A stretch of 64,000 nt of DNA from Methanofervidicoccus abyssi (GTDB taxonomy: Archaea > AGJL01 > Methanococci > Methanococcales > Methanococcaceae). This document shows positions 1 through 9,134 of this stretch, piece by piece. The stretch spans positions 177,333 through 241,332 of the forward strand of contig NZ_BFAX01000003.1 of the NCBI RefSeq assembly GCF_004310395.1, given 5' to 3'. Within the stretch, counting starts at the first letter, position 1. Every line of letters begins with the position of its first letter. Below the pieces are notes generated by a model. It was not told where the DNA came from, made no database searches, and saw only the letters and a program-made list of their open reading frames with translations. A program made the position numbers and the translations under genes.

Positions 1-294
1 GCCTACAACGTTTTTATCTTCTAAATATCTTGGCATCTCCTCTATCAACCTCTGCCATTCCTTTGGATACCCCATTGGATGTATTCCTATAGCTACTTTA
101 ACATCTACCCCTGCCATTAAACCCCTCTTAGTTTCCATCCCTATCAGTCTCTCCCAGTGATCGAGATATACCTCTGGGACACTCATCCTATAGGGATTGT
201 GGGCACAGGTGACAATCTTTTCAATACCACATAGAGCCATCTTTTCCAGGTCTTCAAAACTTCTAACATCCAGGTGCGTATGGGCATCGATCAT
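1..294 (-). CDS. TatD-like metal-dependent hydrolase (N-terminal 98 codons)
   Basis: The gene runs off the left edge, and its first 98 codons are visible. It begins MIDAHTHLDV, with the His-x-His pair (H5, H7) that binds metal in TatD/amidohydrolase TIM-barrel enzymes, and a second conserved-looking GIHPMGYP segment around H72. GGTGAT lies five bases before the ATG, which fixes the start. Family members are cytoplasmic Mg-dependent nucleases or phosphoesterases. The substrate cannot be told from the visible part. The spacer to the next gene is about 250 bases, so it is probably transcribed alone. Confidence 0.75.
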   Translation of the reverse strand, partial: MIDAHTHLDVRSFEDLEKMALCGIEKIVTCAHNPYRMSVPEVYLDHWERLIGMETKRGLMAGVDVKVAIGIHPMGYPKEWQRLIEEMPRYLEDKNVVG

Positions 295-550
295 GAGGAT
301 CACCAATTTATGATTTTAAGTAACATTATGATAATACTTATTGCATTATCTATGAAAAATCTGGTTAATAAAGGTTTGTAGATGGACGGAGATCTCGAAA
401 TATTTGGTCATTACATTTAAATTACTTCGAGGAAGGACAAGGTTTTTTGGATCAAAAAAATTTATTTGATCTTAATTACCCAGTTAATTTTTATTTTTAA
501 GTAATAGTCATTATATTTACTATTTTATCATTATAATTTTACTTATATAT

Positions 551-1249
551 TTAATATCTACCAATAGAACCAAGTTTCAAAGTAGAGTTAAAATATACCT
601 TCCCATCTTCCTCTACCTTAATCTTAAACCCTCTAAAATCCACTCCCCTCTCAAGAGCCCTGTAGAACATCTCACTGAATTCCTTATCTATCTCCCAGTT
701 GGGAAGGAAGTACTTACAGTCTCTAACTGCCATTATAAGTATTACAGCATTATAACCCATCTCTTTAGCCTCTATTAACTCCCTAAGATGCTTTACACCC
801 CTTTTCGTCGGAGCATCTGGGAAGTATCCTATACCTCCCTTCACGAGGTTGCAACCCTTTAACTCTACAAAGGTGTTGTTATCCACTAGAAAATCAAAAC
901 GACTGTTTTTAAATTTAACCTCCTTCTCTATCTTCCTAGGCGTAAAACCCAATATGCCCTTTGCTATGGCTCTATGTGCTATAAAAGAGTGGAGAGATGT
1001 ATTTACAAGTACCCACTCTCCCCTAACATTAACCGTTATCAATGTGTAGTCGGTTTTTAACCCCTCCCTGTTTTTCACTACCCATATCTTTCTACCTCTA
1101 ACTAGTATATCCCTGAGACGTCCAGTATCTGCTATGTAGCAATTTCTCTCCTTACTATCTATAACTATTTTCCCTAAAAACCTGTTCACCCTTTTTATAA
1201 ATTTACCAACCTCCAGGTTTCCAAGATTATTTAGATCCATAAGTTCCAA
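551..1249 (-). CDS. sfsA: SfsA family DNA-binding/nuclease-like protein
   Basis: A 232-residue protein matching SfsA (sugar fermentation stimulation protein) in length and layout. An N-terminal OB-like part contains ADTGRL (residues 40-45). It is followed by a PD-(D/E)xK-like core with D119 and E129-x-K131, and then the PDAPTKRGVKHL segment typical of the family. SfsA proteins bind DNA and are suspected nucleases, but their role in archaea is unknown. The start is taken as TTG: GGTG sits at the right distance upstream of it, while the next ATG (codon 4) would be too far from the site. The gene stands alone between AT-rich spacers. Confidence 0.85.
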   Translation of the reverse strand: MELMDLNNLGNLEVGKFIKRVNRFLGKIVIDSKERNCYIADTGRLRDILVRGRKIWVVKNREGLKTDYTLITVNVRGEWVLVNTSLHSFIAHRAIAKGILGFTPRKIEKEVKFKNSRFDFLVDNNTFVELKGCNLVKGGIGYFPDAPTKRGVKHLRELIEAKEMGYNAVILIMAVRDCKYFLPNWEIDKEFSEMFYRALERGVDFRGFKIKVEEDGKVYFNSTLKLGSIGRY

Positions 1250-1461
1250 AATTTCACCTTTACGTAGTTAAAAGATTAACTAGCTCCTATCAAAAGTAAA
1301 TGATTAAAAGAATAAAAAAATAAAAAAAGAAAAATTAGAATATTAATAAGAAAAAGATAAAAACTCTTTTAAAGAGAAAAAGTTTTAATATAAACCTTAT
1401 TGTATTATTTTTTATTTGATATTAATTATTTTTTTAATAATTATTATTCCCGATTTTCACC

Positions 1462-2361
1462 TTATTGCCTTATTACCCTAAGTACAACAGCCAGGATTCC
1501 AAAAAATATCTCTATTATCCACAGAGTTAAAACTAACTCGTACTCCCTCATTGGATATATTTTTAAAATAAGTCTTGGGAGGGAGAGGTACCCCCTACCT
1601 GGATCCAGTTTTCCGTCTTCCCGTAAGGTAGTAGGTTTGTGGTCTTCTCTCTTTGTAACACCTGCGGAAAGGTACTTCAAGAATGCATCTATAATGTAAG
1701 GGGTCATTATAATAATAAACTCAGGTATGGAGTATCTAATAGCGAGAGTAACTAAAAATGCTCCTATAGGGAGAGTGCCCACATCTCCTGGAAACACCTT
1801 AGCTGGATACTTATTAAAGAGTAGCAGTCCTAAATAAGAGGCTATAAAAATAAGAATCAACCTGAAACCATCGTATTCTCCATTTAACAATAACACTATA
1901 CCTAAAAAAAATGCCGAAATTATTCCTAGTCCTATCTCCAATCCGTTGAATCCAGCTAACATATTTGTAAAGTTTGAAAAGATAGAGACACCTAAGATCA
2001 TAAGAAGTGTTTTAACATCGAAACCAAAGATTAGATACCCTACAATACCTCCAATAATACCGAGGAGTACTATCTTCTTAAAAGGTGACAATTTAAAGAG
2101 ATCGTCATAGATACCTACAAATCCAGTTAGAAGTAAAATAAGGGATATTTTAAAATCCAATAACATGAATAACAGAGAACTTATTAAAACAGGGACAATA
2201 CCACCCATTTCAGGGATCTTTTCCTTACTCCTCTTGTGGAGATCAAAACTGTACTTATAATTTACCATAAACTTTATAAAAGTTCTTGTTAAGAGGTAAG
2301 AAAGTAGAAATACAGCTACCAAAAGTCCTAGGAAGTAACTATCATTTAAAAGAATAAACAC
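1462..2361 (-). CDS. aglH: UDP-GlcNAc:dolichyl-phosphate GlcNAc-1-phosphotransferase-like protein (AglH/Alg7 type)
   Basis: A 299-residue, very hydrophobic protein with about ten membrane segments, of the MraY/WecA/Alg7 family (glycosyltransferase family 4). Motifs seen are the catalytic Asp pair in GIYDD (D86, D87), the NFTNMLAGFNGLEIG loop (130-144) in its Alg7-like form, FPGD (190-193) and HKPTTL (from 241). Family enzymes load a sugar-1-phosphate onto dolichyl phosphate at the membrane, the first step of the lipid-linked glycan for archaellin and S-layer N-glycosylation. The start is GTG with GGTGA four bases upstream. That site overlaps the stop codon of the regulator gene before it, so the two are probably translationally coupled. 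Donor specificity is inferred. Confidence 0.8.
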   Translation of the reverse strand: MFILLNDSYFLGLLVAVFLLSYLLTRTFIKFMVNYKYSFDLHKRSKEKIPEMGGIVPVLISSLLFMLLDFKISLILLLTGFVGIYDDLFKLSPFKKIVLLGIIGGIVGYLIFGFDVKTLLMILGVSIFSNFTNMLAGFNGLEIGLGIISAFFLGIVLLLNGEYDGFRLILIFIASYLGLLLFNKYPAKVFPGDVGTLPIGAFLVTLAIRYSIPEFIIIMTPYIIDAFLKYLSAGVTKREDHKPTTLREDGKLDPGRGYLSLPRLILKIYPMREYELVLTLWIIEIFFGILAVVLRVIRQ

Positions 2362-2369
2362 CTTTTCAC

Positions 2370-3353
2370 CTACTTACTGGCTATATATTCTAACAGATCT
2401 GAAGCGTCTTCCATCCTCTCCAACTCTCTTACATTTATAGTCTTTACATAACCTATACTGTGGTTGTTCTCCTTCCCTAACACTAGAAGAGAACCACTGT
2501 TCAATACGTAAGACAGCTGACTTACAATTAACATCTTCTGTCTAGTCTCCTCAGTTTCTCTCTCTTCTATGTTAGTTAGTACCAGAGTACAGAGATGGCT
2601 ATACTCGTCACATTCCACGTCTTCCTTCTCCACAACAGCATCGAAGGGCGCTCTTTTAACTTCTGTAGTGTTAAATCCTAACTGGTTGAATATGCCTATT
2701 ACATACAATTTAAAATCTTCTTCTTTTCCATTTTCAGATTTATAACTATCCCTCTTATTCTCTATGTCTATATTATTTATCTCTTTTTCATCTATCTCCA
2801 ACGATATGCCCTTTATTAACGGTGTATCTAAGTACTCTTCTATTCTTAGAGCAACCTCTATAGTAGGATTTGCTAAATTCTGTTCATATTTATATATCAT
2901 CTTTCTTGAGACGTTGGAATATTCTGCCAACTCTCCCACTGATATGTTTAAACTTTCTCTAACAGTTCTCAAGGTTTCTCCATCTATATTTACGAAGAAA
3001 CCACCTCTTCCAGCATACACGATTGGAGGACTACCCTCTAAGTAGGACTCAAAGGTTTTAAGTGTTATAGCTTTTATATTATACCTCTCGTATACTACCC
3101 CATCTTCCATTGGAAGATTTCTCGTCCTAATACCAATTAAGAGAGGGACAGCACCTAGGATTTTAGAGAGTTTCAATAATTCTACAGATTGTTCATAACT
3201 TAAACTATCTATGTTTTTTAACACCTTTATTAAATATTTTATATTATCTTTCCTGGCAAGTATATCGAAACAGGATCTACCGAAGGTCTGTGAAACTGTA
3301 AAGTTGAATCTCTGTAATATCTCAACACATTCTGAAAGGATGATCTCTCTCAT
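2370..3353 (-). CDS. Putative HTH-type transcriptional regulator (MJ0164/COG1395-like)
   Basis: A 327-residue protein. The N-terminal part (about 1-110) looks like a restriction-endonuclease-like fold, with FDILARKDNIKYLIKV resembling a D...x-K core. A cro/C1-type helix-turn-helix lies at about residues 127-176 (ETLRTVRESLNISVGELAEY, then SRKMIYKYE). A second endonuclease-like copy may follow in the C-terminal half (FDAVVEKED). A strong GGGGGTGAGAAT site precedes the ATG. It is the first gene of a two-gene operon with the AglH-like enzyme, nine bases downstream. A near-palindrome about 90 bases upstream (3439-3454) could be its own operator. The target genes are unknown. Confidence 0.75.
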   Translation of the reverse strand: MREIILSECVEILQRFNFTVSQTFGRSCFDILARKDNIKYLIKVLKNIDSLSYEQSVELLKLSKILGAVPLLIGIRTRNLPMEDGVVYERYNIKAITLKTFESYLEGSPPIVYAGRGGFFVNIDGETLRTVRESLNISVGELAEYSNVSRKMIYKYEQNLANPTIEVALRIEEYLDTPLIKGISLEIDEKEINNIDIENKRDSYKSENGKEEDFKLYVIGIFNQLGFNTTEVKRAPFDAVVEKEDVECDEYSHLCTLVLTNIEERETEETRQKMLIVSQLSYVLNSGSLLVLGKENNHSIGYVKTINVRELERMEDASDLLEYIASK

Positions 3354-4200
3354 ATTCTCACCCCCATTCTATACACTCATCGTAAATTAAATTTTATATA
3401 TTTAATAATATAAATAAATTACTGTCCTTGTCTCACTACTCAGAGTACTCCGAGGTAAAGTATTGTACTATAATTCCAAGAATTCATAATGGATTCTATC
3501 CTTCATTAGTAGTTGTTGGCAATATCCTTTAAAGTTTGGAATCAGAATGGTTAAAAACAGTGATGTAAATGAGAAGGTCGGGAAAAGCATCTATATCTTA
3601 TTTAAGAGTTAGAATTGATCCACAGGGCACGAAGTAAAGTTCCCAAAATCCAAGACAAATAGACAAATAAGTTCTTAACTTCAAACCTAAAATAAACTCT
3701 TCATCCTGTATCTCCAATCCCGAAGACATTTTTTCTTTCATCTATGAATATTTAGACCTCCACTGTAAATCTTTTTTTAACTCGTAAATAATGAAATTTA
3801 GGTAAAATTGTATAATGTTTTTAATCAACTTTTTTATAAATTATTGTTATAAATCCTATCGTAATGGATAGGATATTATAGGAAAAATTCAAACTTGGTT
3901 AGTTAAAAAATAAAAAAATTCTGAACCAGTGAGAAAATATATAGTAGAACCTATAAATACTATAAGGACAACCATTGAGAATTTTTAAATAAAATAAATA
4001 AAAATTATAAAAATAATTAAAAATCGAAATAAATGAAATTAAGCCCTTATCTTCTTAGGGGTTGTATTAACTCTTAACTGTATTTATGAATAGAAACTTG
4101 GCAACAGGTGTTTGGGACAATTTCAGTTTTATTATTTTTTATTAAATGGACTTCAGGAAGGTTTGGAAGTGTTAGATTATTTAAAAATTTAGGTGAGAAT
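3354..4200. other. Long spacer between divergent genes, with two palindromes and no convincing gene
   Basis: These 847 bases separate the HTH regulator (reverse) from argJ (forward). They hold a 16-base near-palindrome (CTCAGAGTACTCCGAG, 3439-3454, one mismatched pair) and a perfect 8-bp inverted repeat with a 6-base loop (ATCCTATC/GATAGGAT, 3853-3874). A weak copy of the dispersed CCAGTG-type motif lies at 3921-3940. The stretch 3470-3760 is less AT-rich than the other spacers and carries a 47-codon reverse ORF (3598-3741) without a ribosome binding site. This may be the remnant of a decayed gene. Confidence 0.5.
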
Positions 4201-5415
4201 ATGAACTTTAAAATAATAAATAACGGTGTTACAGCTCCAAAAGGTTTCAAGGCAAACGGGTATAAAAATGGAAAGTATGGAGTAGGTATAATATACTCTG
4301 AGAAGAACTGTACAGGTGCAGGAACCTTTACAACCAATAAAGTTGTTGCCCATCCTGTTAGGATATCCAAGGAAGTTCTGAAGAACAACAAGGATAAATT
4401 AAGGTGTATAGTAGTAAACAGTGGAAATGCCAACTGCTTTACTAAGAACGGATACGAAGATGGAAAGAAAATGATATCTAAAACTGCTGAGCTCCTTAAT
4501 ATCCCAGAGGATTCCATCCTAATAGCTTCTACGGGAGTTATTGGAAGGAAGATGCCCATGGATACAATACTCTCTGGAATAGAAAAGACATGTAGTAGAT
4601 TGAAGGAGAGAAGTAGTAACTACGACTTCGCCCTTTCCATACTTACCACAGACAGGTTTCCAAAAACCCTAGCCCTTGAATTTGAGGTAGGTGGTAGAAA
4701 GGTGAAGATAGGAGGTACCGCAAAAGGAGCTGGAATGATAGCACCTAATATGCTCCATGCAACTATGCTCTCCTTTATTACAACAGATATAAAGATAGAT
4801 CCGGAAGATTTAAAAATAGTACTCCAGGATATAGTAGATAAAACCTTTAACAACATCGTTGTAGATGGAGATACAAGTACCAACGATACTGTATTTATCC
4901 TTGCAAATGGAGAGAGTGGAGTTAGATACGAGGAGTGTCCTGAGTTGTTCAGGGAGGCTCTTCACTACCTATGCAGGGAACTGGCTAAGATGATCGTAAT
5001 GGATGGAGAGGGGAGCACAAAGATAATGGAAGTTGTAGTAAAGGGTTGTGCCTCAAAGGAGGATGCTATCAAGGCTACAAAGAGCATCGTTAGATCCCTA
5101 CTTGTGAAGACATCTCTCTATGGTGGAGATCCAAACTGGGGTAGAATAGCCGCTGCAGTGGGATACAGTGGAGTAGAGATGGACATGAACGTTATGGATA
5201 TTGTGATATCCGACTATAAGAGGGAGATCTATCTAGTTAAGGATGGAGATCCTATAGATGAAGAGAGTGAGGAATTTAAAGTGGCAGAGGAGATCATGAA
5301 AAACGACAAGATCAAGATAGTTGTGGATCTGAAGATGGGAGATTATGAAAATACCTCTTACGGTTGTGATCTAACCCATGACTACGTAACCCTCAATTCT
5401 GAATACACTACTTAA
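4201..5415 (+). CDS. argJ: Glutamate N-acetyltransferase / ornithine acetyltransferase
   Basis: ArgJ transfers acetyl from N-acetylornithine to glutamate in cyclic arginine synthesis; some versions also use acetyl-CoA. The autocatalytic cleavage site is present as KGAGMIAPNMLHATML, with T188 as the expected nucleophile that becomes the N-terminus of the beta chain. Also seen are the NSGNANC segment, GDTSTNDT and GGDPNWGR. The protein has 404 residues from the ATG at 4201, which follows GGTGA by four bases. An in-frame extension starting at 4108 has no ribosome binding site and no family-like sequence, so I exclude it. The gene is probably monocistronic, followed by the tRNA pair. Confidence 0.93.
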   Translation: MNFKIINNGVTAPKGFKANGYKNGKYGVGIIYSEKNCTGAGTFTTNKVVAHPVRISKEVLKNNKDKLRCIVVNSGNANCFTKNGYEDGKKMISKTAELLNIPEDSILIASTGVIGRKMPMDTILSGIEKTCSRLKERSSNYDFALSILTTDRFPKTLALEFEVGGRKVKIGGTAKGAGMIAPNMLHATMLSFITTDIKIDPEDLKIVLQDIVDKTFNNIVVDGDTSTNDTVFILANGESGVRYEECPELFREALHYLCRELAKMIVMDGEGSTKIMEVVVKGCASKEDAIKATKSIVRSLLVKTSLYGGDPNWGRIAAAVGYSGVEMDMNVMDIVISDYKREIYLVKDGDPIDEESEEFKVAEEIMKNDKIKIVVDLKMGDYENTSYGCDLTHDYVTLNSEYTT

Positions 5416-5437
5416 AATATCTAGATATATAAATTAA

Positions 5438-5477
5438 CGAAAAGTATATATATGAGAACCTATACTGTAATTTATGC
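5438..5477 (+). promoter_or_regulatory. tRNA promoter: BRE/box A and box B
   Basis: A purine-rich BRE-like CGAAAAG leads into a TATATATA box (about 5444-5452). ATGC at 5474-5477, about 28 bases further on, matches the methanogen box B initiator. This is the standard stable-RNA promoter layout and sits 23 bases before tRNA-Arg. Confidence 0.7.
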
Positions 5478-5499
5478 TTTTGAAACTTCTCTTTTTCAT

Positions 5500-5577
5500 G
5501 GGCCCGTGGCCTAGCCTGGATACGGCACCGGCCTTCTAAGCCGGGGATCGGGGGTTCAAATCCCCCCGGGTCCGCCA
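5500..5577 (+). tRNA. tRNA-Arg (anticodon TCT)
   Basis: The acceptor stem GGGCCCG pairs with CGGGTCC. The anticodon stem CCGGC/GCCGG encloses loop CTTCTAA with anticodon TCT, which reads AGA. The T-arm is GGGGG-TTCAAAT-CCCCC. The discriminator base is G and the 3' CCA is encoded. Stems are almost all G-C, which suggests a thermophile. Likely co-transcribed with the tRNA-Glu 23 bases downstream. Confidence 0.95.
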
Positions 5578-5600
5578 TGGATCTTTTCAGTATTAACATT

Positions 5601-5675
5601 GCTCCAGTGGTGTAGCCCGGCCAATCATGCGGGCCTTTCGAGCCCGCGACTCGGGTTCAAATCCCGACTGGAGCA
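5601..5675 (+). tRNA. tRNA-Glu (anticodon TTC)
   Basis: The acceptor stem GCTCCAG pairs with CTGGAGC, discriminator A. The anticodon loop CTTTCGA between CGGGC and GCCCG gives anticodon TTC. The T-arm is CGGG-TTCAAAT-CCCG. CCA is not encoded (ACT follows), so the CCA-adding enzyme in this window is required. It probably shares the promoter ahead of tRNA-Arg. Confidence 0.95.
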
Positions 5676-5717
5676 CTTTATCTCGTTTTTCACTGTTTTA
5701 ACAATCTTTCTTATACC

Positions 5718-6449
5718 ATGGATCTGAAAGTTATCCATCTAAAGGAGATAGATTCTACAAACAGATACTGTTATAAATTAGGTAAGGAAGGTAAAAGGAA
5801 CTTAGTTGTTATTGCAGACATTCAAAGTGCTGGAGTGGGAAGGCTCGGAAGGAGATGGTATTCTAACTACGGTGGGCTCTACTTTTCGATACTACTTGAT
5901 CTAAAAGAGTATTTAAATAACAGGAAGGATAGTATAGGTAAGTTGAACTTTATAGGTTCTATCTCCGTCTATGAGACGTTGATAGAGTATTTACCTGAGA
6001 ACCTGAAGGGAGCTATAGGTATAAAATTTCCCAATGACATTATCGTTAGTGCCGATAAAGATAAAAAGATATGTGGTATCCTCTCAGAGATAAACTGGGA
6101 TTACAAGTTTGTCGTCTTAGGTATAGGTATAAACATCAACAACCATATTCCCGAAGATATAAAAGATACTGCAGTATCTCTGTGGGAACTGTGTAAAAGG
6201 GAGTACGATAGGTTTGAGATCCTTCATAAGTTTCTCAGTAGGTTTAAAGATAACTTCCATCTAGAAGATAAAGAGATTCTAAAAAAATATGAAAAATACT
6301 CCAAAACCCTTGGTAGATACGTCAAAATAATAACACCGAAGGAAGAAATTACAGGAACAGTTTTTAAGATTGACTACGGAGGTGTATACCTCTCTACTTT
6401 TGAAGGAATTAGGCATATAAATGTTGGGGATTGTATTCATCTTAGATGA
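5718..6449 (+). CDS. birA: Biotin--[carboxylase] ligase
   Basis: A 243-residue biotin protein ligase without the N-terminal DNA-binding domain, so it should be purely an enzyme. Seen are STNRY near residue 13, the biotinyl-AMP loop in the form GVGRLGRRWYS (39-49), KFPNDI (a variant of KWPND) and GIGININ. In methanococci the expected substrate is the biotin carrier subunit of pyruvate carboxylase. No clear ribosome binding site precedes the ATG at 5718, so the message may be leaderless or nearly so. bioD lies elsewhere in the window, at 61.1 kb. Confidence 0.9.
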   Translation: MDLKVIHLKEIDSTNRYCYKLGKEGKRNLVVIADIQSAGVGRLGRRWYSNYGGLYFSILLDLKEYLNNRKDSIGKLNFIGSISVYETLIEYLPENLKGAIGIKFPNDIIVSADKDKKICGILSEINWDYKFVVLGIGININNHIPEDIKDTAVSLWELCKREYDRFEILHKFLSRFKDNFHLEDKEILKKYEKYSKTLGRYVKIITPKEEITGTVFKIDYGGVYLSTFEGIRHINVGDCIHLR

Positions 6450-6959
6450 GTTTTAATTTCTCTATCTTAATTTATTTTTTGACTGCGAGACTAAATGTTT
6501 TTTAGTATTTAGCAGTTTTTTTGACCTTTAATTTTTATTTTTATAAAAATTTTTATAATAAATATTAGTTTTTTATTTTTTGATTTAATCTATAATTATT
6601 ATATAATTGTTAGATTTCTACTACTTCCAAACCTTGAAGAAAGAGAGAGCTCAAAAATTCCCATCTTAATCTCGGGGTTCAGCTAATAAAAAATAAGAAT
6701 AAAATGGATGAGTGGTTAAATTTAAAATAAATCCTCAAAACTACAATCTTACGCAGTACTTAGAAAATATTACCGGTAATATAGTAATTAATATACCTAC
6801 CTCTTTTTAACTGTTTTTATTTAAAATTTTCTTGTTATATAGTATTAAAATTCTTTAATGGTGGTCAAAGGCATTATTATTTTGATTAAAGTATATATAA
6901 AGTATATATAATAAAAATAATAGAAATCTCCAAAACTACAGGATTCTGGTGTATATAAA
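6450..6959. other. AT-rich spacer
   Basis: About 510 bases between birA and the polyferredoxin gene, dominated by A/T runs. There is no supported ORF and no RNA-like GC-rich block. The only distinct element is the tandem TATA-like repeat near its right end (6890-6911). Confidence 0.6.
6890..6911 (+). promoter_or_regulatory. Tandem TATA-like repeat upstream of the polyferredoxin operon
   Basis: The 11-base unit AGTATATATAA occurs twice in perfect tandem, 49 bases before the polyferredoxin start. Either copy could serve as box A. The duplication may give two transcription starts. Confidence 0.45.
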
Positions 6960-7721
6960 ATGATCACTATTAAAAAATCTATTGAAGACATCCTGTCCCA
7001 AATCTCTGAAGATCTCTCCCTCACTAAGGATGAAATATATAAAATAGTAGAGGGAGCAAGGATATCTAAAAAATACATCTATGTAATTCCAAAAAAATGT
7101 ATAAGATGCGCCCTCTGTTATGACGAATGTCCAGTAGATGCTATAACAAAACCATCTATAAAGAAACCTGCAGAAATAATAACTGATAGATGCATTGAAT
7201 GTGAAATATGTGCTAGAACCTGTCCTGTGAATGCTATAAATATCTTACAGTGTACTGGAGATGTCAAGGAAAGAGAGTTGATTTACACCTTAAAAGAAGT
7301 GGAAGTAGAACGTAGAACTATAAGGTTGAAGAGATACAACATAGATTTAGATACGTGTGTAAAGTGTGGTATCTGTGGTAGGTTTTGTCCAACTGGTGCA
7401 ATACATGTTGAGAGGAGAAAAAGTTTCAAGGTTGATTTAAACCGCTGTGTTGGATGTAGAGCTTGTGAAAGAGTATGTCCAAGGAAGGCTATATCCGTTG
7501 AAAATGAAATGGGAGAAATACCTTTTCATAAGGAGATTACAGTGGATAACAGTAAGTGTGTAAAGTGCTTAGTATGTATATCAGAGTGTCCTATTGGTAT
7601 AATAAGAGAAGTAGAGGAAGGAGTAGAGATAGACAGTAAGTCCTGTATATTCTGTGGAAGGTGTGAAAGAGTATGTCCAGTTCATGCTATTGAGATTAAA
7701 AAATTAGAAGGTGTTCAGTAG
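6960..7721 (+). CDS. Polyferredoxin with six [4Fe-4S] motifs
   Basis: A 253-residue iron-sulfur protein. After a 46-residue helical N-terminus come six CxxCxxCxxxCP motifs, starting at C47, C78, C133, C163, C200 and C229, grouped as three ferredoxin pairs. Each ends in the usual CP-x-x-AI/II. Such polyferredoxins carry electrons between hydrogenase, heterodisulfide reductase or formylmethanofuran dehydrogenase modules in methanogens. The partner here is unknown, because no hydrogenase gene is nearby. GGTG lies eight bases before the ATG. The next gene starts on the base after the stop codon, so the two form an operon. Confidence 0.88.
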   Translation: MITIKKSIEDILSQISEDLSLTKDEIYKIVEGARISKKYIYVIPKKCIRCALCYDECPVDAITKPSIKKPAEIITDRCIECEICARTCPVNAINILQCTGDVKERELIYTLKEVEVERRTIRLKRYNIDLDTCVKCGICGRFCPTGAIHVERRKSFKVDLNRCVGCRACERVCPRKAISVENEMGEIPFHKEITVDNSKCVKCLVCISECPIGIIREVEEGVEIDSKSCIFCGRCERVCPVHAIEIKKLEGVQ

Positions 7722-8357
7722 ATGAAGGTAAGAGAATTGATGGATATCAACTTTTTAAGGTTGTATAAAGACTACTCCGTTGAAGAAGCTATCCAACTTA
7801 TGCATAGGAAAAAGAGATTCAGTGCCCCAGTTTTAGACGAGGAGGATAGGTTAGCAGGGTTAGTACTTTCAGTGGATCTAGCAGTGGTGGAGGATAGATC
7901 TATCCCAATCTCAGAGGTTATGTATCCTTCCGAGAAGGTGATAACAGTTAGGGAGAAGGATCCTGCAAGAGATGCTGTTATAAAGTTTGTTAAATACAAG
8001 GTTGTGAGTATTCCAGTATTAAACGAGGAGGATAAGATAGTAGGAGTTGTGAGAAGTTGCGATATAATAAAAACCTTGGCAAAGTTGTACGATATTCCTG
8101 TATATAAACTTTTCAAGATCTTAGAGAGAGAATTGAAGGGTGTAACTTGGGAGGAGCTCATGGAAGCTTCAGCAATAGTAACTAAAAATACCACTGGAGA
8201 AGATATAACACCAGAAGAATACGAGAAAAGGATAAGAAATACAACCTTTGGCCAGGCTCTCTGGGCATGCGGAGGTTTAGAGAAGTTCTTTGCAGGACTG
8301 ATTAAAATAGGGGAGGTTGTTATTGCCAGGAAGGTTGCAAGGTTTGCTAGGAAATGA
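7722..8357 (+). CDS. CBS-domain protein, partner of the polyferredoxin
   Basis: A 211-residue protein with two CBS modules (about 1-60 and 65-125; note FSAPVLDEEDRLAGLV and SIPVLNEEDKIVGVV). It also has a C-terminal helical domain (about 130-211, with TFGQALWACGGLEKFFAG) that I do not recognise. CBS pairs bind adenosine ligands such as AMP, ATP or SAM. The start abuts the polyferredoxin stop codon, and GGTG lies inside that gene. An energy- or ligand-sensing role over electron transfer is an inference from this pairing. Confidence 0.8.
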   Translation: MKVRELMDINFLRLYKDYSVEEAIQLMHRKKRFSAPVLDEEDRLAGLVLSVDLAVVEDRSIPISEVMYPSEKVITVREKDPARDAVIKFVKYKVVSIPVLNEEDKIVGVVRSCDIIKTLAKLYDIPVYKLFKILERELKGVTWEELMEASAIVTKNTTGEDITPEEYEKRIRNTTFGQALWACGGLEKFFAGLIKIGEVVIARKVARFARK

Positions 8358-8487
8358 AGAGTTGTCTTCAATGTCTAACTAATATTTTCACTTCATATCC
8401 ACGTTTCTCTTAGCAGTATTATCTTTAACTACATCATATTTATATAGTAAAAACCATAAAGGAAATTACAAAATTAGGTGGTAGTAT

Positions 8488-8910
8488 ATGGAGAACAAGA
8501 TCTACTACGATTACGATACTCTACTTAAGAGAGCATTCAGTCAACTTCCAGAAGAGGTATTTAAGGATATAAGGTTTGAAGTACCACTTGCAGATAGTAT
8601 CGTTGAAGGTAATAGAACTGTAATAAAGAACTTCAGGGATATTGCAAAGGTGATAAACAGGGATATACAGTTCTTTGCAAAGTATATAATGAGGGAATTA
8701 GGTACTGCAGGAAACGTCGAGGGACAGAGATTGATACTTCAGGGTAAATTTAATAACTACCTTATAAACAGTAAGATTAAGGACTTTATAGAAGAGTATG
8801 TCCTATGTGAAGAATGTGGAAAACCAGATACCAAGATTATCAAGGAAGGTAGGCTTCATTTCCTCAAGTGTATGGCCTGTGGAGCTATAAAACCTATTAA
8901 GTTGATCTGA
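8488..8910 (+). CDS. eif2b: Translation initiation factor 2 subunit beta
   Basis: A 140-residue aIF2-beta, the usual archaeal length. The middle domain includes NFRDIAKVINRD and FAKYIMRELGTAG. The C-terminal zinc ribbon has C107, C110, C128 and C131. It joins the alpha and gamma subunits in the complex that carries initiator Met-tRNA to the ribosome. The start has AGGTGG six bases upstream, and a TATATAG box lies about 50 bases before it. The gene is monocistronic by spacing. Confidence 0.95.
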   Translation: MENKIYYDYDTLLKRAFSQLPEEVFKDIRFEVPLADSIVEGNRTVIKNFRDIAKVINRDIQFFAKYIMRELGTAGNVEGQRLILQGKFNNYLINSKIKDFIEEYVLCEECGKPDTKIIKEGRLHFLKCMACGAIKPIKLI

Positions 8911-9134
8911 TTATAACTTAAAACTAATAACAAAAAAAAATAATAATAAAACAAAATTAAAAATGATTATATAAAATACTACACTTCTTCTATTGCCCAA
9001 TGTAAAATCGGAGAATAACTTTTTACTTTTTTACTGTACTAACTCTTTATTAGGTTAAATTTTTAAGATTTTTTATTTTTTAATTTTATCCTTATTATTT
9101 TTATCAATATTACTGTATATAACCAGGTGGGAGT

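Noticed and set aside
3598-3741. Reverse 47-codon ORF in the argJ spacer
   Set aside because: No ribosome binding site and no recognisable family; kept only as a hint that the spacer may contain decayed coding sequence.
4108-4200. N-terminal extension of ArgJ
   Set aside because: No binding site at 4108 and no family similarity before MNFKIINNG; GGTGA is placed for the ATG at 4201.
5408-5599. Reverse ORF of 63 codons over the tRNA pair
   Set aside because: It is the antisense of tRNA-Arg; the RIQARPR-type sequence is a by-product of the tRNA.
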